From Prochlorococcus marinus str. MIT 0912 (GTDB lineage Bacteria > Cyanobacteriota > Cyanobacteriia > PCC-6307 > Cyanobiaceae): a stretch of DNA of 64,000 bases. The DNA lies in assembly GCF_027359595.1 (NCBI RefSeq), contig NZ_CP114783.1, positions 930,001 to 994,000 of the forward strand. The letters run 5' to 3'. A program made the translations under genes and the position numbers. Under the pieces are notes generated by a model. That model was not told the DNA's origin and made no database searches. It was given only the letters and a program-made list of their open reading frames with translations. Each line of letters begins with the position of its first letter. Positions within the stretch are counted from its first letter, which is position 1. Below, in pieces: positions 12,136-23,568 of this stretch.

Positions 12136-13128
12136 ATGACCCAAGACATTCTGCTCTTAACTGCTCTTGTTGCGGTTGTTTTAATTGGTTCCGCAATGTG
12201 CTCAGGAATAGAAGCAGCGCTATTGGCTGTTAATCCATTACACGTGCATGAGCTAGCAAGAAGAAGTCCAAAAGTTTTAGGCGCTAAAAGATTGGAAAAA
12301 TTACGCCACAGACTTGGGAGGACTTTAACTGTCGTAACAATTGCTAATAATAGTTTCAATATTTTTGGAAGTCTAATGGTTGGTAGCTACGCAAGTTTCA
12401 TTTTCCAAAATCGAATCGGATATCTAATGCCAATATTTTCGATTGGCCTGACCATTCTTGTTTTACTTCTTGGAGAAATTGTACCCAAAGCTCTTGGTAC
12501 AAGACTTGCATTGCAAATCAGTTTAACTAGCGCTCCTATTCTGGATTTCTTAAGTATAATAATGAGACCATTGCTAATATTTCTAGAACGTCTATTGCCA
12601 ATCATCACTGCCAAGAGTGAGCTAACAACAGACGAAGAAGAAATAAGACAAATGGCTATACTTGGCTCTCAAATCGGTCAAATTGAAGCAGATGAAGCTG
12701 CAATGATATCCAAGGTTTTTCAGCTCAATGATCTTACGGCTAAAGATCTTATGACTCCGAGAGTTGCTGCCCCTACACTCCCAGGAAGAGTATCTCTTCA
12801 ATCTGTCAGATCAAACTTATTAGAGAATAATTCAACTTGGTGGGTAGTTTTAGGTGAAGAGGTAGACAAGGTAGTTGGCGTCGCCAACCGTGAAAAACTC
12901 TTAACCTCTTTACTTCGAGGAGACTCCCACCTAACTCCGTACGAGCTAAGCGAAAATGTAGAGTTTGTGCCCGAAATGATTAGAGTAGATAGATTACTTC
13001 TTGGATTTAATGAAGACAAAAAAGGAGTCAGAGTCGTTGTAGATGAGTTTGGAGGATTTGTTGGATTGGTAGGAGCAGAAGCGGTCTTAGCAGTATTAGC
13101 TGGTTGGTGGGGGAAATCTAAAACATGA
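12136..13128 (+). CDS. CNNM/CorC-type membrane protein (DUF21 plus CBS)
   Basis: A 330-residue integral membrane protein. Residues 1-150 form the DUF21 transmembrane domain, with four hydrophobic segments and the conserved GSAMCSGIEAALLAV near 17-31. Residues about 170-300 form a CBS pair (LTAKDLMTPRVAAPTLPG, then VVVDEFGGFVGLVG). Relatives include the magnesium/cobalt transport proteins CorC, YhdP and animal CNNM, but the substrate cannot be told. The usual C-terminal CorC/HlyC domain is absent. The ribosome site AGGGG is unusually close to ATG. The stop overlaps the next start by four bases (ATGA), so this is the head of an operon with a GTPase, nadD and nadE. Confidence 0.88.
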   Translation: MTQDILLLTALVAVVLIGSAMCSGIEAALLAVNPLHVHELARRSPKVLGAKRLEKLRHRLGRTLTVVTIANNSFNIFGSLMVGSYASFIFQNRIGYLMPIFSIGLTILVLLLGEIVPKALGTRLALQISLTSAPILDFLSIIMRPLLIFLERLLPIITAKSELTTDEEEIRQMAILGSQIGQIEADEAAMISKVFQLNDLTAKDLMTPRVAAPTLPGRVSLQSVRSNLLENNSTWWVVLGEEVDKVVGVANREKLLTSLLRGDSHLTPYELSENVEFVPEMIRVDRLLLGFNEDKKGVRVVVDEFGGFVGLVGAEAVLAVLAGWWGKSKT

Positions 13129-14447
13129 TTAATAAAAAAGATACACCGACAAAATGCAACTTTTTAATTAATAAATGGAAGAAAAATTTAAATCTTACTA
13201 ATTATGAGAGAACAAAATTCGAAACCGTTTTAAATCAAATAGATTTTCAAATAAAAAAATTAGAAAAAAAAGAACTACAGATATCAGTATATGGCCGTGT
13301 TGGAGTTGGGAAATCAAGCTTATTAAATGCATTAATTGAAAAGCAAATATTTCCCACCGACATACTAAACGGGAATACAAAGGAGTTCAAATCTTATACA
13401 TGGGACAAAAGATTTAAAAGTTTAAACAAGGTTAAACTAATAGACTCACCAGGTATAGATGAAATCAATAATATCAACAAAGAAGAAATAAATTTTAATT
13501 ATGTCTTAGATACAGATTTAATTCTATTTGTAATTGATAGTGACATAACTCGCATAGACTTGAATTCCATCGAAGAGCTATTAAGGCAAAAAAAACCGAT
13601 ACTATTAGTCTTAAATCGCTGTGATCAATGGAACACAGAAGAGACAAAACTAATTCTTTCAAGTATTCACAGAAAATTATCATTTTGCAAAAAACAAGTC
13701 AAAATTCATCTGGTATCGTCATCTCCACGAGAAGCAAAAATAAAACAAAATGGTACAGTTAGAAGTGAACAAAAAATGCCTAAAGTTGATATTCTAAAGA
13801 ACGAACTTAAAGAAATTATTGATCAAAGTGGTGAATTTCTTCTTTGTATAAATAGTCTAAGAATTGCAGACCAATTCTACAAATCACTTAAGGAGAATCG
13901 AATACTGAGAAAGAGAAAAAAAGCACAAGCTTTAATAGGCAAATATGCAACTTTAAAAGCCTCAGGAATAGTAATTAATCCTTTTTTAATGATTGATCTT
14001 TTTACAGGGTTTGCTTTTGATAGTGCCCTTGTTATCCAATTAAGTAAATTATATGGTTTAGAAGTAGGTGGTCCCTCTGCCAGGCAATTAGTTAAAAAGC
14101 TTAGTTTTCAAAATTCATTACTAGGGGGTGCTCAAATAGGAATACAAATTACTTTAAATATTTTAAAGCAAATACTGATTCTTACTGCACCTCTTACTGG
14201 AGGATTAACCCTTGCCCCTACTGCTCCAATAGCCATTGTACAAGCAGCTCTTGCGATTCATGCAACAAAACTCATAGGTCGTCTCGCAACTTATAAATTT
14301 CTTAATTCTACAAATAAAAGAGATGGGCAACCTCGATTAATGTTGAAGTATCTTCTCAAAAAAAATACAGACTTAAGAATAATGGTTGGTGACTGTACAC
14401 TCCTTACATCAAGTACGGCAAAAAATAAAAATTATTTATTGCCATGA
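13125..14447 (+). CDS. Membrane-associated GTPase (Era/DUF697-like)
   Basis: A 440-residue protein with an N-terminal G domain and a hydrophobic C-terminal region. The P-loop is GRVGVGKS (57-64), the G3 motif DSPG (107-110), and G4 is NRCD (164-167) where NKxD is usual. Residues about 270-400 are helical with Gly/Ala-rich hydrophobic stretches such as QILILTAPLTGGLTLAPTAP, recalling DUF697 GTPases that bind membranes. It overlaps the preceding CNNM gene and the following nadD gene by four bases each. The role is unknown; shared translation with a transport-like protein and NAD genes suggests only co-regulation. Confidence 0.82.
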   Translation: MINKKDTPTKCNFLINKWKKNLNLTNYERTKFETVLNQIDFQIKKLEKKELQISVYGRVGVGKSSLLNALIEKQIFPTDILNGNTKEFKSYTWDKRFKSLNKVKLIDSPGIDEINNINKEEINFNYVLDTDLILFVIDSDITRIDLNSIEELLRQKKPILLVLNRCDQWNTEETKLILSSIHRKLSFCKKQVKIHLVSSSPREAKIKQNGTVRSEQKMPKVDILKNELKEIIDQSGEFLLCINSLRIADQFYKSLKENRILRKRKKAQALIGKYATLKASGIVINPFLMIDLFTGFAFDSALVIQLSKLYGLEVGGPSARQLVKKLSFQNSLLGGAQIGIQITLNILKQILILTAPLTGGLTLAPTAPIAIVQAALAIHATKLIGRLATYKFLNSTNKRDGQPRLMLKYLLKKNTDLRIMVGDCTLLTSSTAKNKNYLLP

Positions 14448-15028
14448 AAGCCAAAATTAACTCAATAGCCTTATTTGGTACCAGTGCAGATCCACCCACT
14501 TTGGGTCACGAGGCCTTGTTGAATGAATTAACAAGATTTTTTCCAAAAGTTATAACATGGGCAAGTGATAACCCGGATAAAAAGCATCAAATTCCACTTC
14601 TAAAAAGAACTCAGCTTTTAAGAATTCTGGTAAAAAAGATATCACATCCTAAATTAGAACTAATTCAAGAATTGAGTAGCCCTAGGACGATTCATACTCT
14701 AAAAAAAGCTTTCCAACTTTGGCCTGAAGCAAGTTTTAGTTTTGTAATTGGTAGTGATTTAGCTGTTCAAGTTCCAAAATGGCTTAATGCCAAGTCTATT
14801 CTCAATAAAGCAACAATAGCTATCGCAATGAGAGATGGATGGCCAATTAGTGATCAACAATTAGAGGAAATTAAAAAACTTGGCGGTGAAGTTGACCTAT
14901 TACCTTTTCGTATACCTAAATCATCCAGTTCAAATTTTAGAGAGAGACCTCAAGAAGGTCTTATCCCTCAAGAACTTATACCAATATTGCTTGAAGAGAA
15001 TCTATACGGTTTAGCAGATAAAAAATAA
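14444..15028 (+). CDS. nadD: Nicotinate-nucleotide adenylyltransferase
   Basis: A 194-residue adenylyltransferase that makes deamido-NAD from nicotinate mononucleotide and ATP. The nucleotidyltransferase signature GTSADPPTLGHEALL (about 12-26), a variant of GxFDPxHxGH, and the ISSTxxR-like SSNFRERP near 165 are present. Note that the first position of the HxGH motif is Thr (TLGH), as in many cyanobacterial NadD/Nudix relatives. It is sandwiched between the GTPase gene and nadE with 4- and 1-base overlaps, so NAD synthesis steps 2 and 3 are cotranslated. Confidence 0.85.
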   Translation: MKAKINSIALFGTSADPPTLGHEALLNELTRFFPKVITWASDNPDKKHQIPLLKRTQLLRILVKKISHPKLELIQELSSPRTIHTLKKAFQLWPEASFSFVIGSDLAVQVPKWLNAKSILNKATIAIAMRDGWPISDQQLEEIKKLGGEVDLLPFRIPKSSSSNFRERPQEGLIPQELIPILLEENLYGLADKK

Positions 15029-16728
15029 TGAAATTAGCATTAGCCCAACTCAATCCCATCATTGGAGATCTTGATGGTAATGCCGAGAAAATATTTGAAG
15101 TATGTAAAGAGATCAAAAACGAGGATGTGGATCTAGTCATAACACCAGAGCTTTCTTTGATCGGCTACCCTCCTAAAGACTTATTATTTAATCCAAAACT
15201 TTACGAAGAACAGAAAGATATCCTAAACAAATTAAGTAAAAGGTTAAGTAACCTTAGTCACAACTTATCTGTATTAATTGGTATCGCAGAACCAACTCCA
15301 GATATAGAAATTCCGAAACTTTATAATTCAGTTGTTATTTTAGAAAAAGGTAATTGGAGAGTCGTAGCGAGGAAGCAACTCCTACCAACTTACGATGTTT
15401 TTGATGAAAAACGTTATTTTCGTTCTGCAGAAAATAGTAGTATTTTAAATTTTAATAACCAAGAAAAACTTTGGAAGATCGGAATAACTATTTGTGAAGA
15501 TATATGGGTTGAGCAAAGCCTACAAAATAAAAAGATTATAGGGCAAGATCCTATTAAGTCCCTGGAAAAAGAAAAATTAGACTTACTTATCAATCTTTCA
15601 GCTTCTCCATTTATTGAATCGAAAGGTGTATTACGCCAACGAATAGCAGCTAAAGCAGCTGTTCGTCTTTCATGCCCGGTGGTCTATGTCAATCAAGTAG
15701 GAGGAAATGATGAATTAATCTTTGACGGTTCTAGTTTTTTGCTTAATAAAAAAGGCAAGTTACAACAAGAACTACCTGCCTTTGAAGAGTCAGTTGGTCT
15801 TTGTGACATATCTTCCCTCAAACAACAACTTTCGATATCAAGCAAATACCCATCATCACAAGAAGTTCTTTTCAGAGCTTTAGTTCTTGGAGTTAAAGAT
15901 TATGCAAGAAAATGTAATTTCGACAGTGCGATTATTGGATTAAGTGGGGGTATCGACTCAGCTCTAGTAGCGACTATTGCAGTAGCAGCATTAGGCATCT
16001 CTAAAGTTCATGCGATTTTAATGCCATCTCCATGGAGTTCAGCAGGGTCTGTAGAAGATGCAACGACATTAGCTAATCGACTTAGAATACATTATCGGAG
16101 GATTCCGATCTCAGACGTAATGAATAGTTTTAACTATGTTTTATCTAATTCAACAGGGGGAATACCAACCGGTATTACAGCTGAGAATCTACAATCTCGT
16201 ATTAGAGGAACAATATTGATGGCTCTAGCAAATCAACAAAAACATTTGCTTCTATCTACAGGAAACAAATCAGAACTGGCCGTAGGATACTGCACTCTTT
16301 ACGGAGACATGAATGGAGGATTGTCTGTCATTGGAGATCTTTACAAGACAAGCGTATTTGATCTATGTAATTGGATAGACAGTGAATCGTCATTCAGTTG
16401 TAGAAATGATTTTTTTCTCCCTGAAACAGGAGAAATTATAGGCTCTGAAATAAGGAACAAGCCTCCCAGTGCTGAATTACGCCCAGAACAATTAGATAGC
16501 GACTCTTTGCCGGATTATTTTACTCTTGATCCAATACTAAAAGGATTGATTGAACAGCACTTACCCACTGAAGTTTTAATAGAAAAAGGATTTGATAAAA
16601 AAATTGTTCATGAAGTAGCCAATTTATTAAAGAACGCTGAGTTCAAACGTTATCAAGCACCTCCTTTATTGAAAATCACTAATCAAGCGTTTGGAAGTGG
16701 GTGGAAAAAGCCAATAGCATCAAGATAA
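15028..16728 (+). CDS. nadE: Glutamine-dependent NAD synthetase
   Basis: Converts deamido-NAD to NAD using glutamine-derived ammonia. The 566-residue protein has an N-terminal nitrilase-type amidase with the catalytic triad Glu41 (TPELSLIGYPP), Lys116 (ARKQLLPTYDVFDEKRYF) and Cys156 (ITICEDIW). The C-terminal synthetase has the pyrophosphate loop SGGIDS at 306-311 and LLSTGNKSELAVGYCT near 412. It is the last gene of the four-gene operon; its start overlaps the nadD stop by one base (TAATG). The 16-base gap to the convergent DUF3326 gene shows no terminator. Confidence 0.96.
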   Translation: MKLALAQLNPIIGDLDGNAEKIFEVCKEIKNEDVDLVITPELSLIGYPPKDLLFNPKLYEEQKDILNKLSKRLSNLSHNLSVLIGIAEPTPDIEIPKLYNSVVILEKGNWRVVARKQLLPTYDVFDEKRYFRSAENSSILNFNNQEKLWKIGITICEDIWVEQSLQNKKIIGQDPIKSLEKEKLDLLINLSASPFIESKGVLRQRIAAKAAVRLSCPVVYVNQVGGNDELIFDGSSFLLNKKGKLQQELPAFEESVGLCDISSLKQQLSISSKYPSSQEVLFRALVLGVKDYARKCNFDSAIIGLSGGIDSALVATIAVAALGISKVHAILMPSPWSSAGSVEDATTLANRLRIHYRRIPISDVMNSFNYVLSNSTGGIPTGITAENLQSRIRGTILMALANQQKHLLLSTGNKSELAVGYCTLYGDMNGGLSVIGDLYKTSVFDLCNWIDSESSFSCRNDFFLPETGEIIGSEIRNKPPSAELRPEQLDSDSLPDYFTLDPILKGLIEQHLPTEVLIEKGFDKKIVHEVANLLKNAEFKRYQAPPLLKITNQAFGSGWKKPIASR

Positions 16729-16744
16729 ATCCTTAAATTCACTT

Positions 16745-17857
16745 CTATTCATCATTCAATTCCCTTAAGCAATCAATTGGTCTTTGCAGAGACTTTATAT
16801 TAATCCCATGACGTAAAGCTGTTATTAGTCCTGCAGCCTCTACATAATTTTCAGCATACAAAATATTATTATTTTTTTGACCACTTAAGCAATCAAGCCT
16901 CATCTTCTTGGAGCTAACATTTAATACTCCTTGATTGGAAACTACTATTAAAGGAATAAATCTTTCAATACAAGATAAAACTGCTTCGCCACCTAATGCG
17001 CCCTGTGGAACAACTACGGCTCCTAAATCCCTATTCCTTAATAATGTTTTCACTTGTAAAAAAGAATTTTCATTAGATTTGATAGCTGACTTACAGATCA
17101 GATCAGGGGCACGACTAAGACCAACTAAAACACTTTGCAAAAATGTATATCCTATCTCCTCTCCCGAGGTTCGCGGGTCTAAATTATAGTCAATTGGCAA
17201 TGGCGCTAACCCCGGCGCATGTGCACATGGAATCAACAAATGTTTCACAAGAAAATGACTTATTACAGCTTCAACCCCAGCAATAATATCTACACCATTA
17301 CCTTGTCGATAAAGTTTAGTTTCTAATTCATCACTATCATCAGGAAAGCGAGTTACTACAGCAATTGCAGTAGCGCCTGCTTTCTTAAGTTTTTCAGCAG
17401 CTCTCAAAAGAACACCTGGTTCTTCTATATCTCCCCAACTTGAGCCACTTAAACCCTTTTTAAGATTAACTCGTATGGCTCTTTCAGTTGTAATTACAGG
17501 ACCAATATCTAGCCCCAAACTTGCAACGCAACCATCAGCAACTTGTAAATGTCTTTTTTTTAAATCAGGCTCTAAACCAGCATCTAATAGCAAACCTACT
17601 TTTTGTTGTCTTACTGGTCTGAGAAAAACTTCTCCAGCAGCAAAAAGATTTAAACTATACCCTTCTACATATTGGATACAAGTATCTGACCAATATAAAG
17701 ATCCACCATTCATAACATTAGGGTGTGTTATTAAACATTCACTTGCAGAAGCAAGCAATCTTGCAGCAGGGATTGCATCACCTGCATACCCACCAACACT
17801 GCACCCTATACCAGTAGGAATGATCAATAATGTTGGCAAAGGATTAGTGTTAGTCAT
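16745..17857 (-). CDS. DUF3326 family protein
   Basis: A 370-residue protein matching the DUF3326 family of cyanobacteria and plants, recognised by LLIIPTGIGCSVGGYAGDAI at the N-terminus, the HPNVMNGGSLYWSD motif near 45 and GAVVVPQGALGGEAVL near 280. The function is unknown. It has many Gly and small residues and no transmembrane segments, suggesting a soluble enzyme-like fold. The start ATG 17857 lies 7 bases after the stop of the small upstream gene, so the two are likely cotranscribed, possibly also with the ATP synthase operon. Confidence 0.85.
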   Translation of the reverse strand: MTNTNPLPTLLIIPTGIGCSVGGYAGDAIPAARLLASASECLITHPNVMNGGSLYWSDTCIQYVEGYSLNLFAAGEVFLRPVRQQKVGLLLDAGLEPDLKKRHLQVADGCVASLGLDIGPVITTERAIRVNLKKGLSGSSWGDIEEPGVLLRAAEKLKKAGATAIAVVTRFPDDSDELETKLYRQGNGVDIIAGVEAVISHFLVKHLLIPCAHAPGLAPLPIDYNLDPRTSGEEIGYTFLQSVLVGLSRAPDLICKSAIKSNENSFLQVKTLLRNRDLGAVVVPQGALGGEAVLSCIERFIPLIVVSNQGVLNVSSKKMRLDCLSGQKNNNILYAENYVEAAGLITALRHGINIKSLQRPIDCLRELNDE

Positions 17858-17864
17858 AAAGAAA

Positions 17865-18092
17865 TCAATTCAACACAAGATTTATACCTTTGCTCTTATC
17901 TTGATTAATAACCAACACAGCTTCTACAGATATTATCTGGATTTTTTTTTCAGAATGAGTAGTAACTGAAGTAATTGCCCACCTAAGTGGTTCACCATAT
18001 TTCATTAGCTCAGATAATATATAGTTTTTCAAGTCAAACACTCTTAATTCATAAGACCAATCGAGGTCTAATTCTATAAACTCAAGATTCAC
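17865..18092 (-). CDS. Small conserved-looking protein of unknown function
   Basis: A 75-residue frame starting with GTG 18092. I do not recognise a named family. It contains GEPLRWAITSV (about 33-43) followed by a beta-rich ISVEAVLVIN, a pattern I think recurs in picocyanobacteria. It lies 53 bases after atpG (gamma) and 7 bases before the DUF3326 gene, on the same strand, with no terminator between. No membrane segment or signal peptide is seen. Confidence 0.6.
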   Translation of the reverse strand: MNLEFIELDLDWSYELRVFDLKNYILSELMKYGEPLRWAITSVTTHSEKKIQIISVEAVLVINQDKSKGINLVLN

Positions 18093-18145
18093 TTTATTAA
18101 TTACTTATACTTTGATAATTCGCAAAGATGGAATCAGATAAGAAA

Positions 18146-19096
18146 TCAAGCTGCAGCGCCGCCAACAACTTCTAAAATTTCTTGCGTAATTGCAGCTTGT
18201 CGAGCCTTATTATAATCAATCGTAAGATTTTTAGCCAATTCCTTTGCATTATCACTGGCGTTATTCATTGCCGTCATCCTGCTCGCTAACTCTGAAGCTG
18301 CAGACTCTTGTAAAGCACGTAGTAATTGATTCTGTAAATAAAGAGGTAAAAGAGCATTCAAAAGTTGATCAGGACTTTGTTCAAAAACAATATCCGATGG
18401 TAATTTCGGCTCCTCATTCGAAGGAGCAGCATCTTTCTCAATAATTAATTGGCTATCTTTTGTAGTCAACCTGAAAATTTCATCTTCTGAATCTGCTATT
18501 CCTTGAGGATCTAAAGGTAATAGAGTTTGTATTGTTGGATTACAACTAACCAAACTTACAAACTTAGTAAAAATGACCTCTACTCTATCAGTGCTTTCAG
18601 AGAGAAATTCTGCTAATACTTCACTAGTAATAGAGCCAGCATCCTCAGAAGTCGGAACTTGTTCTAATTCTTTAAATGTCGCTCTTATATTATAAAGACT
18701 AGATCTATTCTCGAAATATCCTATTGCTTTCTTACCAATCAAAACCAGGTCAGGACTATATCCTTGACCTTTTAATTCGGCATAGCGTTTCTCAGTTCGT
18801 TTAATAATATTTGCGTTATAGCCCCCACATAATCCTCTATCGCCAGTAACAGCCAAGATAGTGATTGTCTTAACTTCACGCCTATTGAGTAAAGGAGAGT
18901 CAGCAGCTTCAAACTGCATTCTTGATTGTATATTTTCTAAAACCCTTGCCAATCGATCAGCGAAAGGTCTACTCCGTAGGACTTGATCCTGTGCTCTCCG
19001 AACTTTAGCAGCAGCAACGAGTCTCATCGCTTCTGTGATTTTCCTTGTGTTTTTGACAGATACAATTCTGTCTCTTATGTCCTTAAGGTTAGCCAT
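18146..19096 (-). CDS. atpG: ATP synthase F1 gamma subunit
   Basis: The rotating central shaft of F1, 316 residues. The N-terminal helix begins [20 protein letters not shown] and the C-terminal helix ends [20 protein letters not shown]. An insertion of some 35 residues near 200-235 ([18 protein letters not shown] and onward) is the cyanobacterial/plastid gamma insert; it lacks the Cys pair that gives thiol control in chloroplasts. It is the last ATP synthase gene of the operon, 31 bases after atpA. Confidence 0.97.
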   Translation of the reverse strand: MANLKDIRDRIVSVKNTRKITEAMRLVAAAKVRRAQDQVLRSRPFADRLARVLENIQSRMQFEAADSPLLNRREVKTITILAVTGDRGLCGGYNANIIKRTEKRYAELKGQGYSPDLVLIGKKAIGYFENRSSLYNIRATFKELEQVPTSEDAGSITSEVLAEFLSESTDRVEVIFTKFVSLVSCNPTIQTLLPLDPQGIADSEDEIFRLTTKDSQLIIEKDAAPSNEEPKLPSDIVFEQSPDQLLNALLPLYLQNQLLRALQESAASELASRMTAMNNASDNAKELAKNLTIDYNKARQAAITQEILEVVGGAAA

Positions 19097-19127
19097 AGGT
19101 GATTGTCTCTCTTAGATAGCTTTGTAT

Positions 19128-20691
<1,564 letters not shown>

Positions 20692-20702
20692 TCAGGTGAG
20701 AA

Positions 20703-21251
20703 TTAGCTGACTTTGGCCAAAGCTAGACCAAGTCGCCTAACTTGCCCTGCAATGCTGGCATCAATGACCTTTGATCCAACATTGACAACAAAGCCGCCTA
20801 GCAATTCGGAATCGACTTTGAGATCGATCTCCAAATTATCCGTACCAGCTATAGATTGTACTTTCTTGAGTAGCTCAGATTGTTGTTCTTCATTTAGAGC
20901 TGAAGCTGAAGTTATTGTTGCTAAAGCAATATTTCTTTGTTCTCGATAGATTTCCAATAATCTTTCAAGAACAGAATTCAACAATCCAATTCTCTGTCTA
21001 TCTGCTAAAAGTTTTAGAAGATTTAAGAAAGAGGGAGTGATCTGACTAGAAAACAGCTTTTCTAAAGCTAGTTTTTTTTGATTCACCTCTAAAACTGGCG
21101 ATGACATCGCATCACTAAATTCAGGACAAGTATTCCAAAGTTCTAAAATAGATTTAGCTTGAGAAACTACTTCATCAACCTCATTGCGGCTTTCAGCTAC
21201 TTGGATGAAAGCTTCAGCGTATGGAGTAGTAATAGTATTAAGTAGTGGCAT
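20703..21251 (-). CDS. atpH: ATP synthase F1 delta subunit
   Basis: A 182-residue delta subunit linking the peripheral stalk to F1. The N-terminal six-helix domain begins [20 protein letters not shown], and the C-terminal domain has SELLGGFVVNVGSKVIDASI near 150. Its start overlaps the atpF stop by one base. In cyanobacterial literature atpH can mean the c subunit; here it denotes delta. Confidence 0.95.
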   Translation of the reverse strand: MPLLNTITTPYAEAFIQVAESRNEVDEVVSQAKSILELWNTCPEFSDAMSSPVLEVNQKKLALEKLFSSQITPSFLNLLKLLADRQRIGLLNSVLERLLEIYREQRNIALATITSASALNEEQQSELLKKVQSIAGTDNLEIDLKVDSELLGGFVVNVGSKVIDASIAGQVRRLGLALAKVS

Positions 21252-21763
21252 TAGTTGTCTCCAATATTTTTAATTGACTGTTTAAGAAAATTATCTTGAG
21301 TATTTGAATCTAATTTTTTAGGAAGCATTGCCAAAGCTTTTTCAATAGCAAGTTCTGCAGCCTCTTTTCTTAATTGAGAAGTTACTCTTGCAGCTTCAGC
21401 ATTCAAGTCAGACGCAGCGCCTTGTTTAATTCTTGCCATTTCTTCAACAGTCCTTTTTTCGCTCTCTAGACGAATTGCTTCAGCTCTAGCTTTGCAATCA
21501 TTTCTGATTTTGTCGGCTTTTTGCTTGGCTGATGCAAGTTCGTCTTTTGCTTGTGAAAGAGAATCTTTTGCTTTAGTTAAGCGCTCTTCTGCCTCTTTCA
21601 GGTCAGACAGGATTGTAGTTCTGCGTCTTTCAAGGATTTTCCCTAAAAAACCTGGCAAGAACTTATAGAGGCCAAAAACAACAACAGCCAAGTTGATGAT
21701 ATTGGTCTCAAAAATATTTAAATTGAGGCCAAAGCCTTCGGAAGCGAAAATTAAAGAAGTCAT
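21251..21763 (-). CDS. atpF: ATP synthase F0 subunit b
   Basis: A 170-residue peripheral stalk subunit. A single membrane helix (about residues 18-38, [20 protein letters not shown]) is followed by a long charged coiled coil. Its start overlaps the b' stop by four bases and its stop overlaps the delta start by one. Confidence 0.94.
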   Translation of the reverse strand: MTSLIFASEGFGLNLNIFETNIINLAVVVFGLYKFLPGFLGKILERRRTTILSDLKEAEERLTKAKDSLSQAKDELASAKQKADKIRNDCKARAEAIRLESEKRTVEEMARIKQGAASDLNAEAARVTSQLRKEAAELAIEKALAMLPKKLDSNTQDNFLKQSIKNIGDN

Positions 21764-22221
21764 TTTTTTGCCAAAAGTCTTTCAACAATCAAATCACCAA
21801 GATTTTCAGCCTCGCTTTTGAGCTGACTAAGAGCTTCATCTCTTTGTGAATCAATCTCTCGCCTAGCTTTCTCTCTCGATGCATTTGCCTCTGAAGTAGC
21901 AAGAGCAAGGGCTTCTTTATAAAGATTCTCAGAATCCTGCTCTGCCTCAAGAATCACCTTCTGAGCTTCAAGACGGGCCTCTTTGAGCTGATCTTTGAGT
22001 TCTGTTTCTAATCGATCAACTTCAGCGATTTTTTTCTTTGCTTCTGCCCGACTTGTATTTACATAATCCTCTCTTTCCTCAACTACCCGTCCAACAGGTT
22101 TGAAGAAAAGAGCATTAAGTATGAAAGTCAGTATTACAACTTGGACCGCCATAAGCGGAAGAGTTGCATCGAAATCAAACAGACCTCCCTCAGAGGCACC
22201 AAACAAAAACAAAGTTGGCAT
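21760..22221 (-). CDS. atpF2: ATP synthase F0 subunit b'
   Basis: A 153-residue b-type subunit that pairs with atpF in the heterodimeric stalk of phototrophs. The helix at about 19-41 contains [20 protein letters not shown] followed by [14 protein letters not shown] and a charged coiled coil. It follows the c gene by 129 bases, an unusually long and structured gap for this operon. Confidence 0.94.
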   Translation of the reverse strand: MPTLFLFGASEGGLFDFDATLPLMAVQVVILTFILNALFFKPVGRVVEEREDYVNTSRAEAKKKIAEVDRLETELKDQLKEARLEAQKVILEAEQDSENLYKEALALATSEANASREKARREIDSQRDEALSQLKSEAENLGDLIVERLLAKK

Positions 22222-22294
22222 TAGCTAGGGGTGCAAGAATTTAAGCGAGCCGGAAAACGGCAATTGAAATTTGCTTAAGAATTTTCAAATATTG

Positions 22295-22337
22295 GGGCTG
22301 AAAGTTAATCAAATTGATTGATTTACTCAATCAGCCC
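22295..22337 (-). ncRNA. Structured spacer after the c-subunit gene
   Basis: Nested inverted repeats start 13 bases after the atpE stop. TGATTGA (22315-22321) pairs with TCAATCA (22327-22333) around a 5-base loop, and GGGCTGA (22295-22301) is complementary to TCAGCCC (22331-22337). The two pairings share bases 22331-22333, so they are partly alternative. On the transcribed minus strand there is no U-run after the structure, so it looks like a processing or attenuation site rather than a full terminator. Confidence 0.45.
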
Positions 22338-22350
22338 TTTTTTGAAATAT

Positions 22351-22632
<282 letters not shown>

Positions 22633-22672
22633 TTATAGAGTTGTGACCGGGAGTTTATACCTGCGAGGGGTG

Positions 22673-22693
22673 CATCTCATAGTTCTTGAGATG
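22673..22693 (-). promoter_or_regulatory. Hairpin in the leader of atpE
   Basis: CATCTCA (22673-22679) and TGAGATG (22687-22693) form a 7-bp stem with a 7-base loop, in the 168-base gap between the a and c genes and about 75 bases before the c start. Nearer the start the mRNA also holds AGCG/CGCT complementary arms. This may be an RNA element tuning c-subunit expression. Confidence 0.4.
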
Positions 22694-22767
22694 ATACTGA
22701 AAGAATTTCAGGCCTCAAAGCAGGAAATTTGCCATTGAAAAGTTAATTCAGTAGCAAAAAATTATGA

Positions 22768-23493
22768 TTAATGATGCTCTTCAACTGCTTCCCCGATGTA
22801 ATAGGCAGCAAGAGTTGCAAAAATCAGAGCTTGAATAGCACTAGTAAACAAGCCTAGAAACATAACAGGAACTGGAAGAACAAGAGGTACAAGAAAAACA
22901 AGTACCGCTACAACAAGTTCATCCGCCAAAATGTTTCCAAATAAACGGAATGAAAGAGAGAGAGGCTTTGTAAAATCTTCAACAATTTTGAATGGGAGCA
23001 TTATTGGCGTTGGGTGGACGTAATACTCGAAGTAACGCAAACCCTTATTGCTCAACCCCGCATAGAAATATGAAAGAGATACCAGTAGTGCTAAAGCAAC
23101 AGTCGTATTTATGTCAGCTGTAGGTGCTCCAAGTTCACCACTTGGTAGTTCAATCAGCTTCCATGGAACTAATGCTCCGCCCCAGTTGCTCACGAATATG
23201 AACAGAAAGAGGGTTCCGATGAAAGGCATCCAATCTCTATAAACCTTTTCACCAATTTGTGTTCTTGCGAGATCACGTATGTAGTCCCATAGAAATTCCA
23301 AAAGATTTTGTACACCTTTTGGATCACGCTCCATTTTTTTTGTTCCAATAACTACTAAGGCAAGCAAAGCGCCTATGAGCAGCCATGAAGTCATAAAAAC
23401 TTGGCCGTGAATTCTAAAATTTCCAATTTGCCAATAGAGATGTTGACCCACCTCTAATTCAGCAAAAGGAAGAACAAATGGTAAAAAACCCAT
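22768..23493 (-). CDS. atpB: ATP synthase F0 subunit a
   Basis: The 241-residue membrane subunit carrying the proton half-channels. About five hydrophobic segments are visible, the first after [11 protein letters not shown]. The essential Arg lies in [19 protein letters not shown] near residue 180. The end [17 protein letters not shown] is typical. It follows atp1 by 75 bases. Confidence 0.96.
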   Translation of the reverse strand: MGFLPFVLPFAELEVGQHLYWQIGNFRIHGQVFMTSWLLIGALLALVVIGTKKMERDPKGVQNLLEFLWDYIRDLARTQIGEKVYRDWMPFIGTLFLFIFVSNWGGALVPWKLIELPSGELGAPTADINTTVALALLVSLSYFYAGLSNKGLRYFEYYVHPTPIMLPFKIVEDFTKPLSLSFRLFGNILADELVVAVLVFLVPLVLPVPVMFLGLFTSAIQALIFATLAAYYIGEAVEEHH

Positions 23494-23568
23494 TTATCTG
23501 GAAGTTAGGTTGCGTAGAAAATAAACGCCAAACAAACAAAACTTAAAAATTTAATTTCTAAAAAGTAC

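Noticed and set aside
17475-17969. A 164-residue plus-strand open frame opposite the DUF3326 gene
   Set aside because: It mirrors the conserved minus-strand gene, has no recognisable domain and no clear ribosome site.
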